A stretch of 64,000 bases of DNA from Ilex aquifolium. Its lineage: Eukaryota; Streptophyta; Magnoliopsida; Aquifoliales; Aquifoliaceae. Location of the stretch: assembly GCA_951799425.1 (NCBI GenBank), contig OX637393.1, forward strand, positions 38,637,744 through 38,701,743, read 5' to 3'. Positions 1 to 11,619 of this stretch are shown here, piece by piece. The stretch's first letter is position 1. The number at the start of each line of letters is the position of its first letter. Below the pieces are notes generated by a model. It was not told where the DNA came from, did not search any database, and worked only from the letters and a program-made list of their open reading frames with translations. A program made the position numbers and the translations under genes.

Positions 1-1340
1 TGAAGACACCATAGCCAATGCATTATTCAGTCGTTTATATAAACCAAAGAGTTACACCATTCAATATCACCATATTGTTACACCAATTATATACACCAAA
101 ATGGGTGAACCAAAAAAACACACCAAAGAGGTACATCATACAGAGACACCAAACAGAGAAATCAACGTCCTATACATGTAAAATAGTATTAAGTCAAACT
201 ATTACACTTGATAGTTGCATCATCCCGTGACATCAAAAAACTACAACAACGACAAATACCAAACAGTTTCACTGTCAATTGTTACAAATTAGGGCTTTTA
301 AGTTACAAATTGTTTCACCATGGACGGTGATTTTGTGATACTATTACAAATTAAGGCTTTTAAGTTATGATTTTAGGTTTTATCATTAAAAAAAATGGAA
401 TTCTTATCGTCAATCGTCAAAGATGAAACCCAGTAGACAATGAAGACAATAATAATTCGGTGACGACTATAATAGCAGAACCCAAAAGTATCAACATTTA
501 TTGGTGATAGGGCCTATAGTCAATCCAAATTGCTAACAATTTTGCTTCATTTTTCTCCTCCAAAACCCACGATTTCATTGGTTTTGGAATGATTTGGGAT
601 TTGTTTTTCTTCAATGGGAGGTAAATCCCAAATTTTTAGTTACAATGGAACAATAGATGTTGATTTTGAAATTCAAAATCCACTTTGGAAGTAGAAGATT
701 TTGTTGAATGGCCTTTTGTTCTTTTTCCACAAAAAATACGTAAAAGGGTCAAATAAGTTTCCTTAATATATTTTATCTCAAATAAGTCTAAATTTTTGTA
801 CCGTCTTCTGTTTTTCAAGTTTCCAACTTAGTTTGTAAATTACTTTTTTTGAATTAAAAGTAGAGTCAAATGAACAAAAAATAAATAATGAATATTTTTA
901 TTTGAAATGAATTATTTATTATTTAAGTAAACAATGAATAATGAATAATACCCTAGATTACTCAACTTAGTATTTAAGTAAATAACTTCTTTTTTTTAGA
1001 GGAATATGCCACTTAACTTTCAATGATCAATTTTTTATTTCAAACAAAGTGGGTAGACTAGGCTGGACAGTCGACTTCTTATGCCAGGTTTTTTACACGG
1101 GTGGGTTAATGTGCCGAGTTTTGAACTAGATAATGGACTTGGGGGGCAAACCCAGGCCCTCTCTTAAAACATATTGAGCTCGGGTTTAGGCAGGCCAACT
1201 ATCAGATTTTAGCCCTACTTTTTGAGCCGAATAACGGGTCTCTTGGACAAACCCAACCCACGGACACCCCTAGGTCCGAACAGGCCAAATGTTCCCATTT
1301 TCATGTATTTGCTAGTTTGTGAAGTGAATGGTGTTGTTCG
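1..1340. other. AT-rich intergenic DNA, no gene seen
   Basis: No exon-like reading frame or domain is visible. From about 1030 to 1300 there is a more GC-rich stretch with direct and inverted GGGTT/AACCC words that ends near 1272 in ACACCCCTAG. This resembles the end of the hAT-type element class seen intact at 2541-3158, but I could not find its left end. The short frames here look like chance frames. Confidence 0.5.
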
Positions 1341-1379
1341 GATAGTTTACAGGCCAAACCTTCTCGGGTACCAGAATTT

Positions 1380-2065
1380 AGAAGCAATCAATGTCAAGAC
1401 TATTCCACCTGACTTGGTAAATGCACAAGTCAATCCATTGCCTTTCTAGCACGCATACCTAAATTCTTGTATGTGGAGCCATTGCCACAACCGGCTGCAT
1501 CATTACTATTCCATTTGATTCAAGAATGCAACAATCAATCCACTATTTCCTTGGCAGAGTGGAGCTAAATTCTTGTATGGGGAATCAATTGATCCCGCTC
1601 ATGGTTTAGATCGACCTACATTAAAAATAATTGCTATTCAATTTGACTTAATGCAACAGTTAGTCCACTATTTTCAAAATACGACAGAGTTAAATCCCCA
1701 CTGATAGTTTAAATCAATCGGTGTCATTACTAATTACTATTCCATTCAACTATATAAAGCAACAATCAATCTACTACTTTCGTAGCACGACATAGCTAAC
1801 TTCATGTATCGACCTGGAGTCAATTTACCCCACGTGTAGTTTAGATCAATCTGCATTACTTCTAATTACAATTCTAGTTGACTCAATAATGTAACAGTCA
1901 ATCTACTGCTTCTATAGCACAACGGAGTTAATTCACATACTTAGGGTCAAATGAGCCCATATATGGTTTAGATCATATTGCATCATTATTATTACATCTT
2001 AATTGATAATAGAATTGTGGCTCCAATGCTTCCATAGCGCGACAGAGCTAAATTCTTTTCACCTC
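1380..2065. repeat. Degenerate tandem repeat, RLP upstream-type
   Basis: About five diverged units of roughly 115-140 bp follow each other. Recurrent words are a cAACAaTCAATCcACT block, a block like AGcacgacaGAGcTAA, and TGGTTTAGAT. The first unit, starting with TCAATGTCAAGACTATTCCA near 1389, matches the sequence just upstream of RLP-A (11460-11610). A weaker match lies upstream of RLP-C (about 63430-63490). This suggests the block is the 5' flank of another RLP copy that no longer exists to its left. Confidence 0.6.
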
Positions 2066-2129
2066 CCAACAAACTGAATCCATTGGATGCTTGGAGGGAC
2101 TGAAATCACATTAGTTTCAGTAGCATCTC

Positions 2130-2500
2130 AATCCTATAATATCCAAATCATCACCAACATTATGGGAAAATAACGAAGAAAAATAACTTCCTAAGGTGTC
2201 CATGAGGATCACCAAACTACACAACTGAATTGAGTTACATTGGCAAGCTATGGTATTGACTAGCAAAGAAAATCAGGACTATAGAAAATGCATTTTGCAA
2301 GCTGATATTGGAAACAGGACTATTGGAAAAGCTTTCATTTCCAGTAACATAGCATTAGGTCAGTAAGTTAAGTCCATTTGTGCAGCTAAATATTTGTTTA
2401 AATAATCAACTGGTTTATTATAAGCACATGGTGAACTCTTTTCCAGCTCCATCTTCTGCTCTCACAACTACGATGGCATAATGGAATAAAAGAAAAGTTC
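2130..2500. repeat. Duplicated 3' flank of RLP genes
   Basis: Positions about 2140-2300 share extended similarity with 19995-20140; both contain AAGGTGTC, then GGATCAC, then TACACAACT, then GACTAG. Positions about 2385-2470 resemble 56630-56760 downstream of RLP-C. The block lies directly downstream of the RLP-A stop, so it is best read as the shared 3' flank of a tandemly duplicated unit. No coding sequence is seen. Confidence 0.55.
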
Positions 2501-2540
2501 TAGATAGGGATACATAACCCAAGGATACAACCACAGAAAC

Positions 2541-3158
2541 TAGGGGTGCAACTTGGGCTGGCCAAATCGAATTCAACTCGAGTCCAACCCGAAAAAAACA
2601 GGACTTGGGTTAGAATTTTTAATACTTGGGTTGGGTCTGGGCAAAAAAATTCCAACCCAAATTGAATTTGGGCAAGCCTCAGATTGAGACCTCGAGTTGT
2701 CGAGTTCAACCCAAATATTAAAATCGGGTTAAACGCGAATATACATACATATATAAATATATTTAACTAGAGTTAGTATTTATCTTCACTCTTTAGAGTC
2801 CAAACTTTCACTTCACTTCAAGCCTTCACCCCTGCGCTTCTATCACTCTCAGATCCCTCTCTCACTCATCATTCTTCCCTCTCTTAGCCTCCCTCTCTCT
2901 TAATCTGCGCCTCGCCCTTCATCTCAGATCACTTGAACAAAATTAGATCTACACTTGAAAAAATTAGATATACGCTTCAAAAAATCAATCCGAATTAAGT
3001 AACCCGAATTCAACCTGAGCTCGCCCGAATTAAACTCGGGCAGTACTCGAGTTGAGTACCTCGGGTTATGAGTTAGGATTAGGGTTGAAGATAATATACC
3101 TAGAATTAGGCTAGGGTTGACCTCTCAATCCGCCCAACTCGCTCGAGTTACACCCCTA
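2541..3158. mobile_element. Non-autonomous hAT element, 618 bp
   Basis: The ends are an imperfect 12 bp terminal inverted repeat, TAGGGGTGCAAC at the left and GTTACACCCCTA at the right. They are flanked by an exact 8 bp target duplication, ACAGAAAC, at 2533-2540 and 3159-3166. An 8 bp duplication with a YARNG-type end is the signature of the hAT superfamily. The interior is rich in subterminal ACCCGAATT/CTCGAGTT words and codes for no transposase, so it must have moved with an enzyme made elsewhere. It lies in the 3' flank of RLP-A. Confidence 0.85.
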
Positions 3159-3352
3159 ACAGAAACTGAAAGCATAATGGTAAAAAATTTAATAGTGCCC
3201 TCTAGAGGGGTTTTTTTTTTTATCATTAGAGAAGAGCGAATTTTCACGAGAAAAATGATGTCAACATGGCTTGTGCAACTAACGAGTAGATTTATTACTT
3301 GAATATCGTATCAAAAACAATGTCAAATTGACACATCTATCTAGATAAAGAA

Positions 3353-5541
3353 TTACATAATCCTGCAGCTGAACTTACGGAAACTGTCAATGACAATGTA
3401 GTAGCTAGAGACTATACACATTTCAATGAAATTGAACCACGCCCTTCGCCAATAAGGGTTCACATAAAGAACTGCTACAATTCCTAACAACACTACGATA
3501 TACGGCACACAAAAGCTTACATGAAAAACATCCATGTCAATGGACCCAACATTATTTTGTTCATCCTCTGAAACCTTTTGTTTTGATGATGGTGTTCCAG
3601 TGTTAGTACAATTTCTATGTGATGGAGATCCACAAAGATGAGGATTTCCCTCGTAGCTACTCTCATTGAAGGTAGCAAATTGAGCTCTGAAATCTGGAGT
3701 TTTACCTGTTAAGGTGTTGTGTGCTACAATGAAGACCGAAGACCGCCAAAGAGGTCAACTCAGTCATTTCAGAGGGGATACTCCCATTCAAGTTGTTATA
3801 GGAAAGATCTAAGCTCTCAATATGCCTTAAATTGGAGAATGTTGTTGGGATTGATCCAGTGAGATTATTATGAGACACATTCAATGAATGGAGCTCACTT
3901 AAGTTCCCCATTTTCGGATGGTATTTTACCTGTTAATTGGTTGCAGGAGAAATCAATTCCTGACATAAAAATGAGGATGTTGCCCTCATAGGAATAGGAC
4001 CTGCCCTTTGTCGGGAACTCCACCTTTTCTTTGACATTCGGCAATCTTATTGATTCAAAATGAGATGAATACAACGGGAATTGACTTATTCCTGGGGGGG
4101 AATAAATCATATTCTGAACCTGTAACAGATTTGACATAGTTTGACTCAAAAGTCAAGTTAGTTAGGCAACGAGGAATAGAACCTGAAAGACTATTCTGAG
4201 ATATATCAATCAGGCTTGTTCGTTTTAGGTGGCATAATTGAGTGGGAATGCTGCCCTCAAATATGTTACCTTTCAAGATAAGAACACTCAATGCTGAAAG
4301 GCTGCATATCCAATCAGGAATTTTACCAGTTAAGTTGTTATATCCAAGGTCCAATGTCACCAAAAATGAGTTACCATAAAATTCACGAGTCAATGGACCA
4401 CTCAATCTGTTTTTATTCAAATGGACATGAGCAATGGTTGAAGGGTTAAAGCAAGCTAGCACAGAGTCTAACAAGTTATTTTCAGAAAGATCTAAAAATC
4501 GAAGACTATCAAGTTTACACACTTCAATTGGATTGGGACCTTCAAGCTGAGTTTTGGCCAAAATTTTTTCCTCCATATATGACTGATTCCATATCCATTG
4601 TCGAAGTACGCCAGACAAATGGTTGTTTCTAATATCCACACCCCCCAAAAATGAGGCATTAGATAAGCAATCTGGTATCTTTCCAAGAAAGTAGTTGTTG
4701 TCCAAGTACAAAAATACCAAACTGGTCAGGTTGAAAATATTGGCAAATATTTGACCATGCAAGAAATTATTTGATAGTTTGAGGACCTTTAAGGAGGAGA
4801 GACACATGGCAAGATCTAATATTCCTCCAGACAAGTGATTGTTTGATAAGTCTAAGACTAATAAAAATCTAATATCACCAAAAGAAGGAATATGGCCATC
4901 AAACAGATTATTGGACATCTTTAAGCTTTCTAAGCTTGGAAAGATCACATTTAAATTTATTGGAATTTGACCACTTATGTAATTGTTAGAGACATCAAGG
5001 TATGAAAGATGGGAACTCGAATAAGAAGGCATTTGCAAAGATCCCGGGAAAGAGTTATCTCGCAGGTTAAGTACTTCCAATATCCTATTTTTCTCTAACA
5101 ACCAGGATGGGAACCTCCCCGACAACTTGTTGTGGGAGAGATCCACAACTCTCAAGTCATTTTGATGATATAGGAAATAGGGTAGCCTTTCAATGGTACA
5201 ATATGAGGAACTAAAAACCTTCAGTTGAGATCTTGGAATCCATGATTGAGATTCATTTTCGAGGTTCAATATGTTGTTATCAATTAAAATGACCTCAAGC
5301 TTTGAACGGTTAAAAAACAAGGAAAATGAGAACGGGATCATGAAGTGGTTATATGAAAGGGAAATTGATTCAAGTGAAGTGAGGCTAGTAATGAGAGACT
5401 AGGCAATACTACCAACCAAGCCATTGGAGGGGAGATCCAAGATTCGGAGCAAGGTCAAGTTTCCCAAACAGGAAGGAAGTATACCCTCCAAATCATTACC
5501 AGCAAGGTATAGCTCTTCAAGGTTGTTAAGATCACACAATC
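3353..5541 (-). pseudogene. RLP-A last exon: LRRs, membrane span, tail
   Basis: The acceptor CAG is followed by a frame reading LCDLNNLEELYLAGND. A TAG at 5399-5401 replaces the CAG (Gln) found in RLP-C. A long open run then covers about 428 residues of tandem LRRs (consensus LxxLxLSxNxLSGxIPxx). A shift near 4095 lies in a run of seven C (minus strand) inside the island region. A one-base shift near 3915 falls after NQLTGKIPSE. A 7 bp duplication of GGTCTTC near 3735 breaks the last LRR. After it the frame gives SSYEGNPHLCGSPSHRNC (second cap), an acidic stretch, a hydrophobic span near FHVSFCVPYIVVLLGIVAVLYV and a basic tail ending at TAA 3353-3355. Confidence 0.85.
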
Positions 5542-6287
5542 CTGTAAATGTAATAAAAGATGCTTAGCTAGAATTCTAATTCGCACAAAAATAAAATTGT
5601 CTAATGACTTGTGGACAAACTAAAGTTTCCAATTTAACAATTCAAGGAACCACAACAAAGCAACTATCCACGGGAGGGGGGAAGGCATTCCATAATATCA
5701 ATGATGAATGGATAAGGCTTTCGCAAATCAACTCATATATTACCTTTAGCTGGTAGGTTGCCATAGAGTCCACTAGTAGACAATGTTAAAACCCGTAAAG
5801 CAGTCATCACTCCAAAGTTGTGAAGAAATCTCCCATTGATGGATGAACCAGACAAATCTAAGTTCTCCAAGTTGATCAGTCCACCCAACTCGATTGAAAA
5901 TAATTGGAAACAAGATTAAGAAATCAGAATAAACAAAACTTTCTTTTCTCGTTGAAGGATAGAAGTGTTAGTCATATGGGGTATGGTTAGATAACAGGAG
6001 TCGAGAAATTATGAAAATACGATAATATATGGGAGAAGGGGTTATTCCTTGCTGAATATGGACAAGGGGGAAAATTGATCGAATAGAATTAATTATGCAT
6101 TTCACTTCTTAAGTATCACTCGATTCCCAGTTCAGTGCATATATTTTGCCTAATTTTGTCCTTCAAGTTTGGTAGATCTGTCCAATTGGTAACTGCCATC
6201 CAAATTTTGGATGGACAAGGCTACATGTTGGGCAGGTAAGATTGAATGAAGAGATTCAATAGGAAATAAAAATATCACGTTACAATT

Positions 6288-7812
6288 TTTGTCCTTAAAA
6301 CTATCAACTGATTTTCACTTTGGTCCTCAAAAAATTTCTTAGTCCCTAAAGTTTGTCATCCGTTTAATTGTATCCCTTAACTTTGGATTTAGTTTAGATT
6401 TGGTCCCACCACCATCACCATCACCGCCAAACTCCACCCAAGAGATTGGCCAACATCACAATCCCTCTATTATCATCTTCTCATCATAACTCTCTTCAAT
6501 TTATTTTCGTAAACTAAAAACCATTTCCAAAGTTGATGTAATTCTCAGCAAATTGAACCAAAACAAAAGTAACAATACAGAATCAAGCAAAACCTTACAA
6601 ATCCACCCATACCAAATCAAACAAAACAAGGGTACGCGCCACCGTCATCAACATAATCCGTGAAAAGAGATAGAATGTGTGAACACTAGAAAAGTTTTGA
6701 AGTTCTCGACATCAAAAGAATCTTCAATTTCTATTCCGTCGAAATCGAAGAAATCCGCACAAACTTGCTCTCGAATCTCTCATTAGCCTTGTCTTTGAGT
6801 TTTCCAATTTAGAAGCTCCGTAAACATTCAATGGATTAAACCTTAAAAATTAATTTGGAAGCTCTAGACTTCAAGAGATCTATAATTTTTTTTTTCTTTT
6901 TTCTTTTTGGGAGGGGGAGGGGGTTGGGGACACATGTTGAGAGCTAAAACTAAAAATCTAAATGCGATCTTTTGATTTTTTTTTACTACAAATATAATTT
7001 TAAAAAAAAATAATTTATCGCTAGTTCAAATGCACATTCCTAATCAAATTATTATATTCTCAAATTGTGCTATCATATCTTATCAAATGCTAACATATCT
7101 TTTAGAATGATGCTTGTAACATTGTACAATTAGTTTTTAAGTTTTTCTTATTTTTAAATTTTTATGTCTAGATAGTTGTGTATAATATATAATCAAAATA
7201 AAGTACATATGATCAAAAAGGATATATAATTTTAAAAAAAAATTGAATTTAAACAAAAGTTTTAAAAATATTGAACAATAAAATTTAATTTATTAGTGTT
7301 ACTTTAAAAAATTAAAATTTGATATTTGGATTCTTTTTTGATCAAAGTTAGATTATCACTCTTGCCAGCAAAATTAAGTAGGTTGTTTTTAAATAGGTTT
7401 AAAGATATGGATTTTGTGAAGCGCTAGGGCAAGGGGAGAGATATGAATTTTGAATTTTGTGGGCTGATTTATGGATGGATCTAGACCATTGATTATAAAA
7501 TTTTCTTATTGGGCTTAAACTTTATAAGGTTCTTTTGGTAATAACTTAGAATGTTATGGATTTATAGTTTAGGCCTCAACAATACCATGTACATATGAAA
7601 TAAGAGGCCTTTTTAATAACTGGGGCCTAAAGCCCACACATTTTTGTCTCCCTTGTTTATAATGTAGAAGAATCGGATGAGTGTTTGTTAGGCAGAGAGA
7701 GAGATGACTTTGGACGCACGAAAAATTTTGTTCAATTGAGGAACAAAAGAAAAAATTATGTTTTAAGACCAAAATGGAAACCCCAACGATATTTTTTGGG
7801 ATAAAGTGTAAC
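6288..7812. mobile_element. Possible MULE-like element in RLP-A intron 4
   Basis: The intron between RLP-A exons 4 and 5 is unusually long. Its two ends are loosely inverted: a GTTACAATTTTTGTCC block at the left and a GTTACACTTTATCCC-like block when the right end is read on the minus strand. Both are followed by TTTGGTCC-type words common in Mutator-like termini. I found no clean target duplication and no transposase. The boundaries are approximate and the class is an inference. Confidence 0.3.
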
Positions 7813-9715
7813 AACTGTTTTTGTTACCAAATAATGTCCGAGTGAGTGTGCGTGGCCTTTCCCACCCAAAATTTCGACAGCATGTACTGGACCGATTATG
7901 CACAATAGCCAAACTTGAAGAATGAAATTGAGAAAAGAAAAGTTTGAGAAAAGAAAATTTTGTTGTTGTTGAGTGGGGGATAGTTGCTAATTATCATCAA
8001 CACTAGTTTACCTTTTTTGGTGACCAATCCCTCCACACTAAGGCTTAGCGTCCTAAGAGATGGCAATGCTCCTAGTGAACGAAAAACACTTGCATTAAAT
8101 ATTTGTCTTTCCAAGGAAAGAGCTTGCAGCTTTCTTAAGCTCTTCATACCTGAACGCAAAATGTTACAATGTCAATCTAGTATGTACTTCAAGTTCACTC
8201 CTGCAGATGAAGAGAATCAAAACCAACATCATTCGACATATGATTTATACCTCTTATGGCTATGAGGCTGTCAATGTTATTGCCACTCAAGTCCAGCTCC
8301 TCCAGGTTGCTCATAGCAGGAAAGTCTACATATAAAACAAGATAAGCATTCTGATCTCGTAGGATACTGCAATATTTCATTGCAATTCTCCTTGAGAAAT
8401 AAATATTGCTAAGATCTCCTTCATACCTTGTAAGTGAACAGATCCATTCAACTGGCTGTTGCTCATGTATAATCTCTTAAGTGATGAAACCACTCCGAGA
8501 AAGGATAGGACGCTGTTATCATAGCGATTCCAATCCAACCGAAGAATCTCCAGCTTGCCCAACCCAGATAATCTTTCAAAACCTGCTAAGAAGTTTAGAT
8601 TTCAGGGAAAAAAGAAAGCCCCAAATCAACATACTAATAACACCACATGCATATTGGTTTGATAAATAGGAAAATCTAGACCTTCATTTGCAAACCAGCC
8701 AACAAGCTGGTTATCAGATAAGTCAGAGATTTTGGAGCTCTTTAAAGGGAAGAAACGAAGAGGCATTGAAATATCAATCTCCTAAAAGCCATCCCTTGTA
8801 GAGTTAAGGGAAAGCTTAATTACATGAGCTGTGGTCTCGTTGCATTCAACTCCTTCCCAATAACAACAGACACTCTCCATACTATTACCTTCCATTGTGT
8901 CCTCCTAAGATGGTAAAGACGTTCCATGTGGGAAGTTGATGGAAGCTTTGAGTTGCAAGAGAGCAATTCTCTCTTGCTCCCAACAACCAAAACATCCAAT
9001 CCAACCCCACAAACCCATACCGAAACTAACATCACTACCCACCTCTGCAAACCCTTTGTTTCCATCATAGTTTTCTATTGATATACAATGATGGTAATTA
9101 ATAAGAGTCTGACATATTTTTGTTTCTATTTCTTGGCAAAGTGCTATCGGATTAAGAGCAACTCCAACGGGAGTTGCCATCAGGGGTGCCATCCCCATAA
9201 CCGCTAAAATGGCACCTCAACGGCAAAAATTCAGACTCCAACGGAGGTGGCAAAATGGCATCTAGAGTTTTAGGGTGGCATATCTGGCAACTTTGGAGAG
9301 AGAATTGAGAGGTTGCAAAATAGCCGTTGGTGGCTACTGTTCCTCTCAATGGCTATATTCCACCCAAATTTCTATAAAAATAGAGAGAGAGGAAAGGGGA
9401 AGGAAACTTGCCTACAAAATCGATTTGTGTACTGCTCCTAAAAAATAGCTTCCCTGAATCCTTGCCTTTGATATCGAAAACCCTAGCTTCCCCGTTGGTG
9501 TACTGCCCGCATAGCCCTGTTGCCGTTGTAAGTTGCAGAGTTACAGAGAGGAGTAGGGGAAGGGGAGGAAGAGGAAGAGGAAAGGGACGAAGAGGAAGGG
9601 GAAGGGGCAGGTGAAGGGGACGATCTGGTAAGGTAAGGGGAAGGGAAGGGAAGGGAAGAAGACGATGGTTTAATTAAGGGGAACGGGAAGGCATTGTAAT
9701 TTATAATTACATCTG

Positions 9716-9737
9716 CCCCCCCCCCCCCCCCCCCCCC
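9716..9737. repeat. Poly-C tract, 22 bp
   Basis: An uninterrupted run of 22 C lies inside the Harbinger element, after a purine-rich AGGGGAAGGGG stretch at 9540-9690. Such a run is prone to length error in sequencing, so the exact count may be unreliable. Confidence 0.9.
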
Positions 9738-10036
9738 TTTTCTTGTTTTAATTTATAATTTGTAATATAATTTATAATTTATAAATTGTTTATACTTTAT
9801 GGCAGATTTATTTGTTTTAAAGTTGGGTAATTTTATTTATTTTTTAATTGATAAATTGCTCATTCTTTAAATTGATAAATTGAATTTTTAAATTTAAATT
9901 GATAAATTGATAATTTTTTAATTGATAAATTGCTAATTCTTTATATTGATTATAAATTTTTTAATTGATAGATTTATTTGTATACTTTATAAATTGCTCA
10001 TTGTTTAAATTGATTATAATTTTATTTTTTTTGTAG

Positions 10037-11095
10037 ATGGATTCGCAATTTGACGGTTCGTTCACTGATATGCTTATGAACGAAACCGATTTATATGATG
10101 ATGCTATGCAGATCAATCCCACAGTATTGGCGCCAGTACAAAATGAAGTCGTTCCAAGAGTGAAAATCGCAAAGGACAAAGAACTTCTCTCTAGAAGAAG
10201 ATAAATTAATTGTGTTTGCGTGGTTTAATACGAGTAAAGATGCAATTATTGGGAATGAACAACAAGGTGGTGCTTTCTGGCAAAGAATATTGCAATACTT
10301 AGAACTTCATGAAGGCAATCATGAAGAGAGTTCTCAATCTTCTATTAAAAGTCGTTGGACTGATATAAATGCAAAATACAGTAAATTTGTCGGTTTTTAT
10401 AGTCAAATTGAAAGACTGCGACAAAGTGGACACACCGAGCAAAATAATGTAATAATTAAGGTTTTAATTTAGACACTACTATGATTTGATATTTGAACTA
10501 TTGACTGAATAATTTCATATGTTTTCCGGTTGATGACGCAAAAGAAATGTTTGCTAAGATTATTGGAAAACCATTTCAATACGAGCATTGTTGGAATATA
10601 TTGAAAATGGAGCGAAAATGGACTGATAATCTCACCAGCAATAAGAGAGTAAAAACTCATTCAACTGGTAATCCTGCTGAATCAACTCATGTTGAATCTT
10701 GTTATTCAACTCCATATTTAGGGGATGACACTGAACCCTTGTCCACTCCCAACCTCGATAGGCCATTGGGCAGAAAGGCTTCGAAGAAACAACTTAAAAA
10801 CAAAGAGAAGCAAACCGGTGTTGAAGCATCACTAGATCATCACCACTAGAATGAAAGAATGGAAGTGGAATGACAAAAAGTTGAGCGACACGACAAAATT
10901 TATGCTCAACAGGAGATAGCATTGGAGCAATATTGTAGACAGTTAGAAATTGAAGAAAGGCAGGTGCAAGAAATTGAAATGCAAAATGAAATGAAAATCA
11001 TGGAAACTGACACTACTGGGATGGACACAATTTCTACAACATATTGGAATAACCTGAAGATAGAAGTTATGAAAAAGCGGGGTTTTAATTTTTAG
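10037..11095 (+). pseudogene. Harbinger ORF1, Myb/SANT-like DNA-binding protein, broken
   Basis: This encodes the helper protein of PIF/Harbinger elements. It binds the element ends and assists the transposase. The frame opens at ATG 10037 after a TTGTAG acceptor-like site (MDSQFDGSFTDMLMNET) and meets TAA at 10202-10204. The conserved SANT-like segment continues one frame over: NFSLEEDKLIVFAWFNTSKD, then FWQRI and SRWTDINAKYSKF. After a probable short intron near 10460-10530 comes the segment with HCWNILKMERKW, a basic GRKASKKQLKNKEK stretch and a C-terminal part ending EVMKKRGF at 11090. Plant databases often label such proteins NAM-associated or, wrongly, GST T3-like. The frameshift near 10165-10200 and stops near 10850 make it non-functional. 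Confidence 0.75.
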
Positions 11096-11454
11096 TCGTT
11101 ATTTATTATGTTGCTATTATTATTTAATTTGTAGTCATTATTTATTATGTTGAAATTTAAAATTTAAAAATTTTAGTATAAAAATATATCCGTTAAATTG
11201 CGATCGTTATGAAAAATATACCCGTTAAAATATAACCGTTAAGTTTAATTATATTTTTTAATAAAAAACATTGAAATCTTAAAATGGCACCCCATTTTGG
11301 CACCTATCATTGGAGCAGAAACACTGTTCAGGGGTGCCAAAACACTATTCAAGGTTACAAAATGACATTTGGCACCCCATTTTTAGCAACTCCCCTTGGA
11401 GTTGCTCTAAATAGAGAGCTGAAGTGTTTGAATATTTTACGGGCATCAAATTTA

Positions 11455-11610
11455 AATGTCATCAATGTCAAGACTATTCCATTTTAGTTAGTAATTCGCA
11501 AGATAGTCCACTGCCGCCCTAAAGTCTGAGAAGTGGGGTCAATTGATCCAAGACCTGTGACCCAAGACCTGTCTGCATCAATAAAGCAGTGGTCAATCCA
11601 CTGCTTCATC
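11455..11610. repeat. RLP-A upstream repeat unit
   Basis: One to two units of the same repeat seen at 1380-2065, recognisable by ATCAATGTCAAGACTATTCCA (near 11460), GGGGTCAATTGATCC and CAATCCACTGCTTC. Its place immediately outside the Harbinger insertion, upstream of the RLP-A start, marks it as native RLP 5' flank. Confidence 0.6.
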
Positions 11611-11619
11611 TGATATATT

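Larger units (their letters stand above)
3353..9068 (-). pseudogene. RLP-A: broken LRR receptor-like protein gene
   Basis: This is a relic of an extracellular LRR receptor-like protein, a plasma-membrane immune-type receptor that lacks a kinase and normally signals through partner kinases. Exons read on the minus strand are 9068-8682 (signal peptide, CCYWEGVEC cap), 8582-8427 (156 bp), 8325-8251 (75 bp), 8149-8012 (138 bp), 5890-5744 (147 bp) and 5541-3353 (LRRs, second cap, membrane span, tail WRRAWFNF). The first exon is shifted near 9020, has TGG to TAG at 8905-8907, and breaks again further on. The fifth exon has TCG in place of an AG acceptor. The last exon has TAG at 5399-5401 and three frameshifts. 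The 2.1 kb fourth intron holds a possible transposon. A Harbinger element sits 88 bp upstream of the ATG. The exon plan matches RLP-C exactly in exons 2 and 4. Confidence 0.9.
9156..11407 (+). mobile_element. PIF/Harbinger element, ORF1 only, 2252 bp
   Basis: The terminal inverted repeat begins GAGCAACTCCAA at both ends. It continues with GGAGTTGC palindromic and GGGGTGCCA subterminal words and is flanked by the 3 bp duplication TAA (9153-9155 and 11408-11410), the Harbinger hallmark. RLP-C holds the matching empty site: GTGCTATCAGATTAAATAGA at 63351-63370 aligns across the junction, with a single TAA. The element carries a broken Myb/SANT-type ORF1 but no DDE transposase, so it is non-autonomous. 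It inserted 88 bp upstream of the RLP-A start, in the promoter or 5' leader. Confidence 0.9.

Noticed and set aside
9408-9614. Arg/Gly-rich frame in the Harbinger element
   Set aside because: Created by the purine-rich AGGGGAAGG repeats; no start context or domain.
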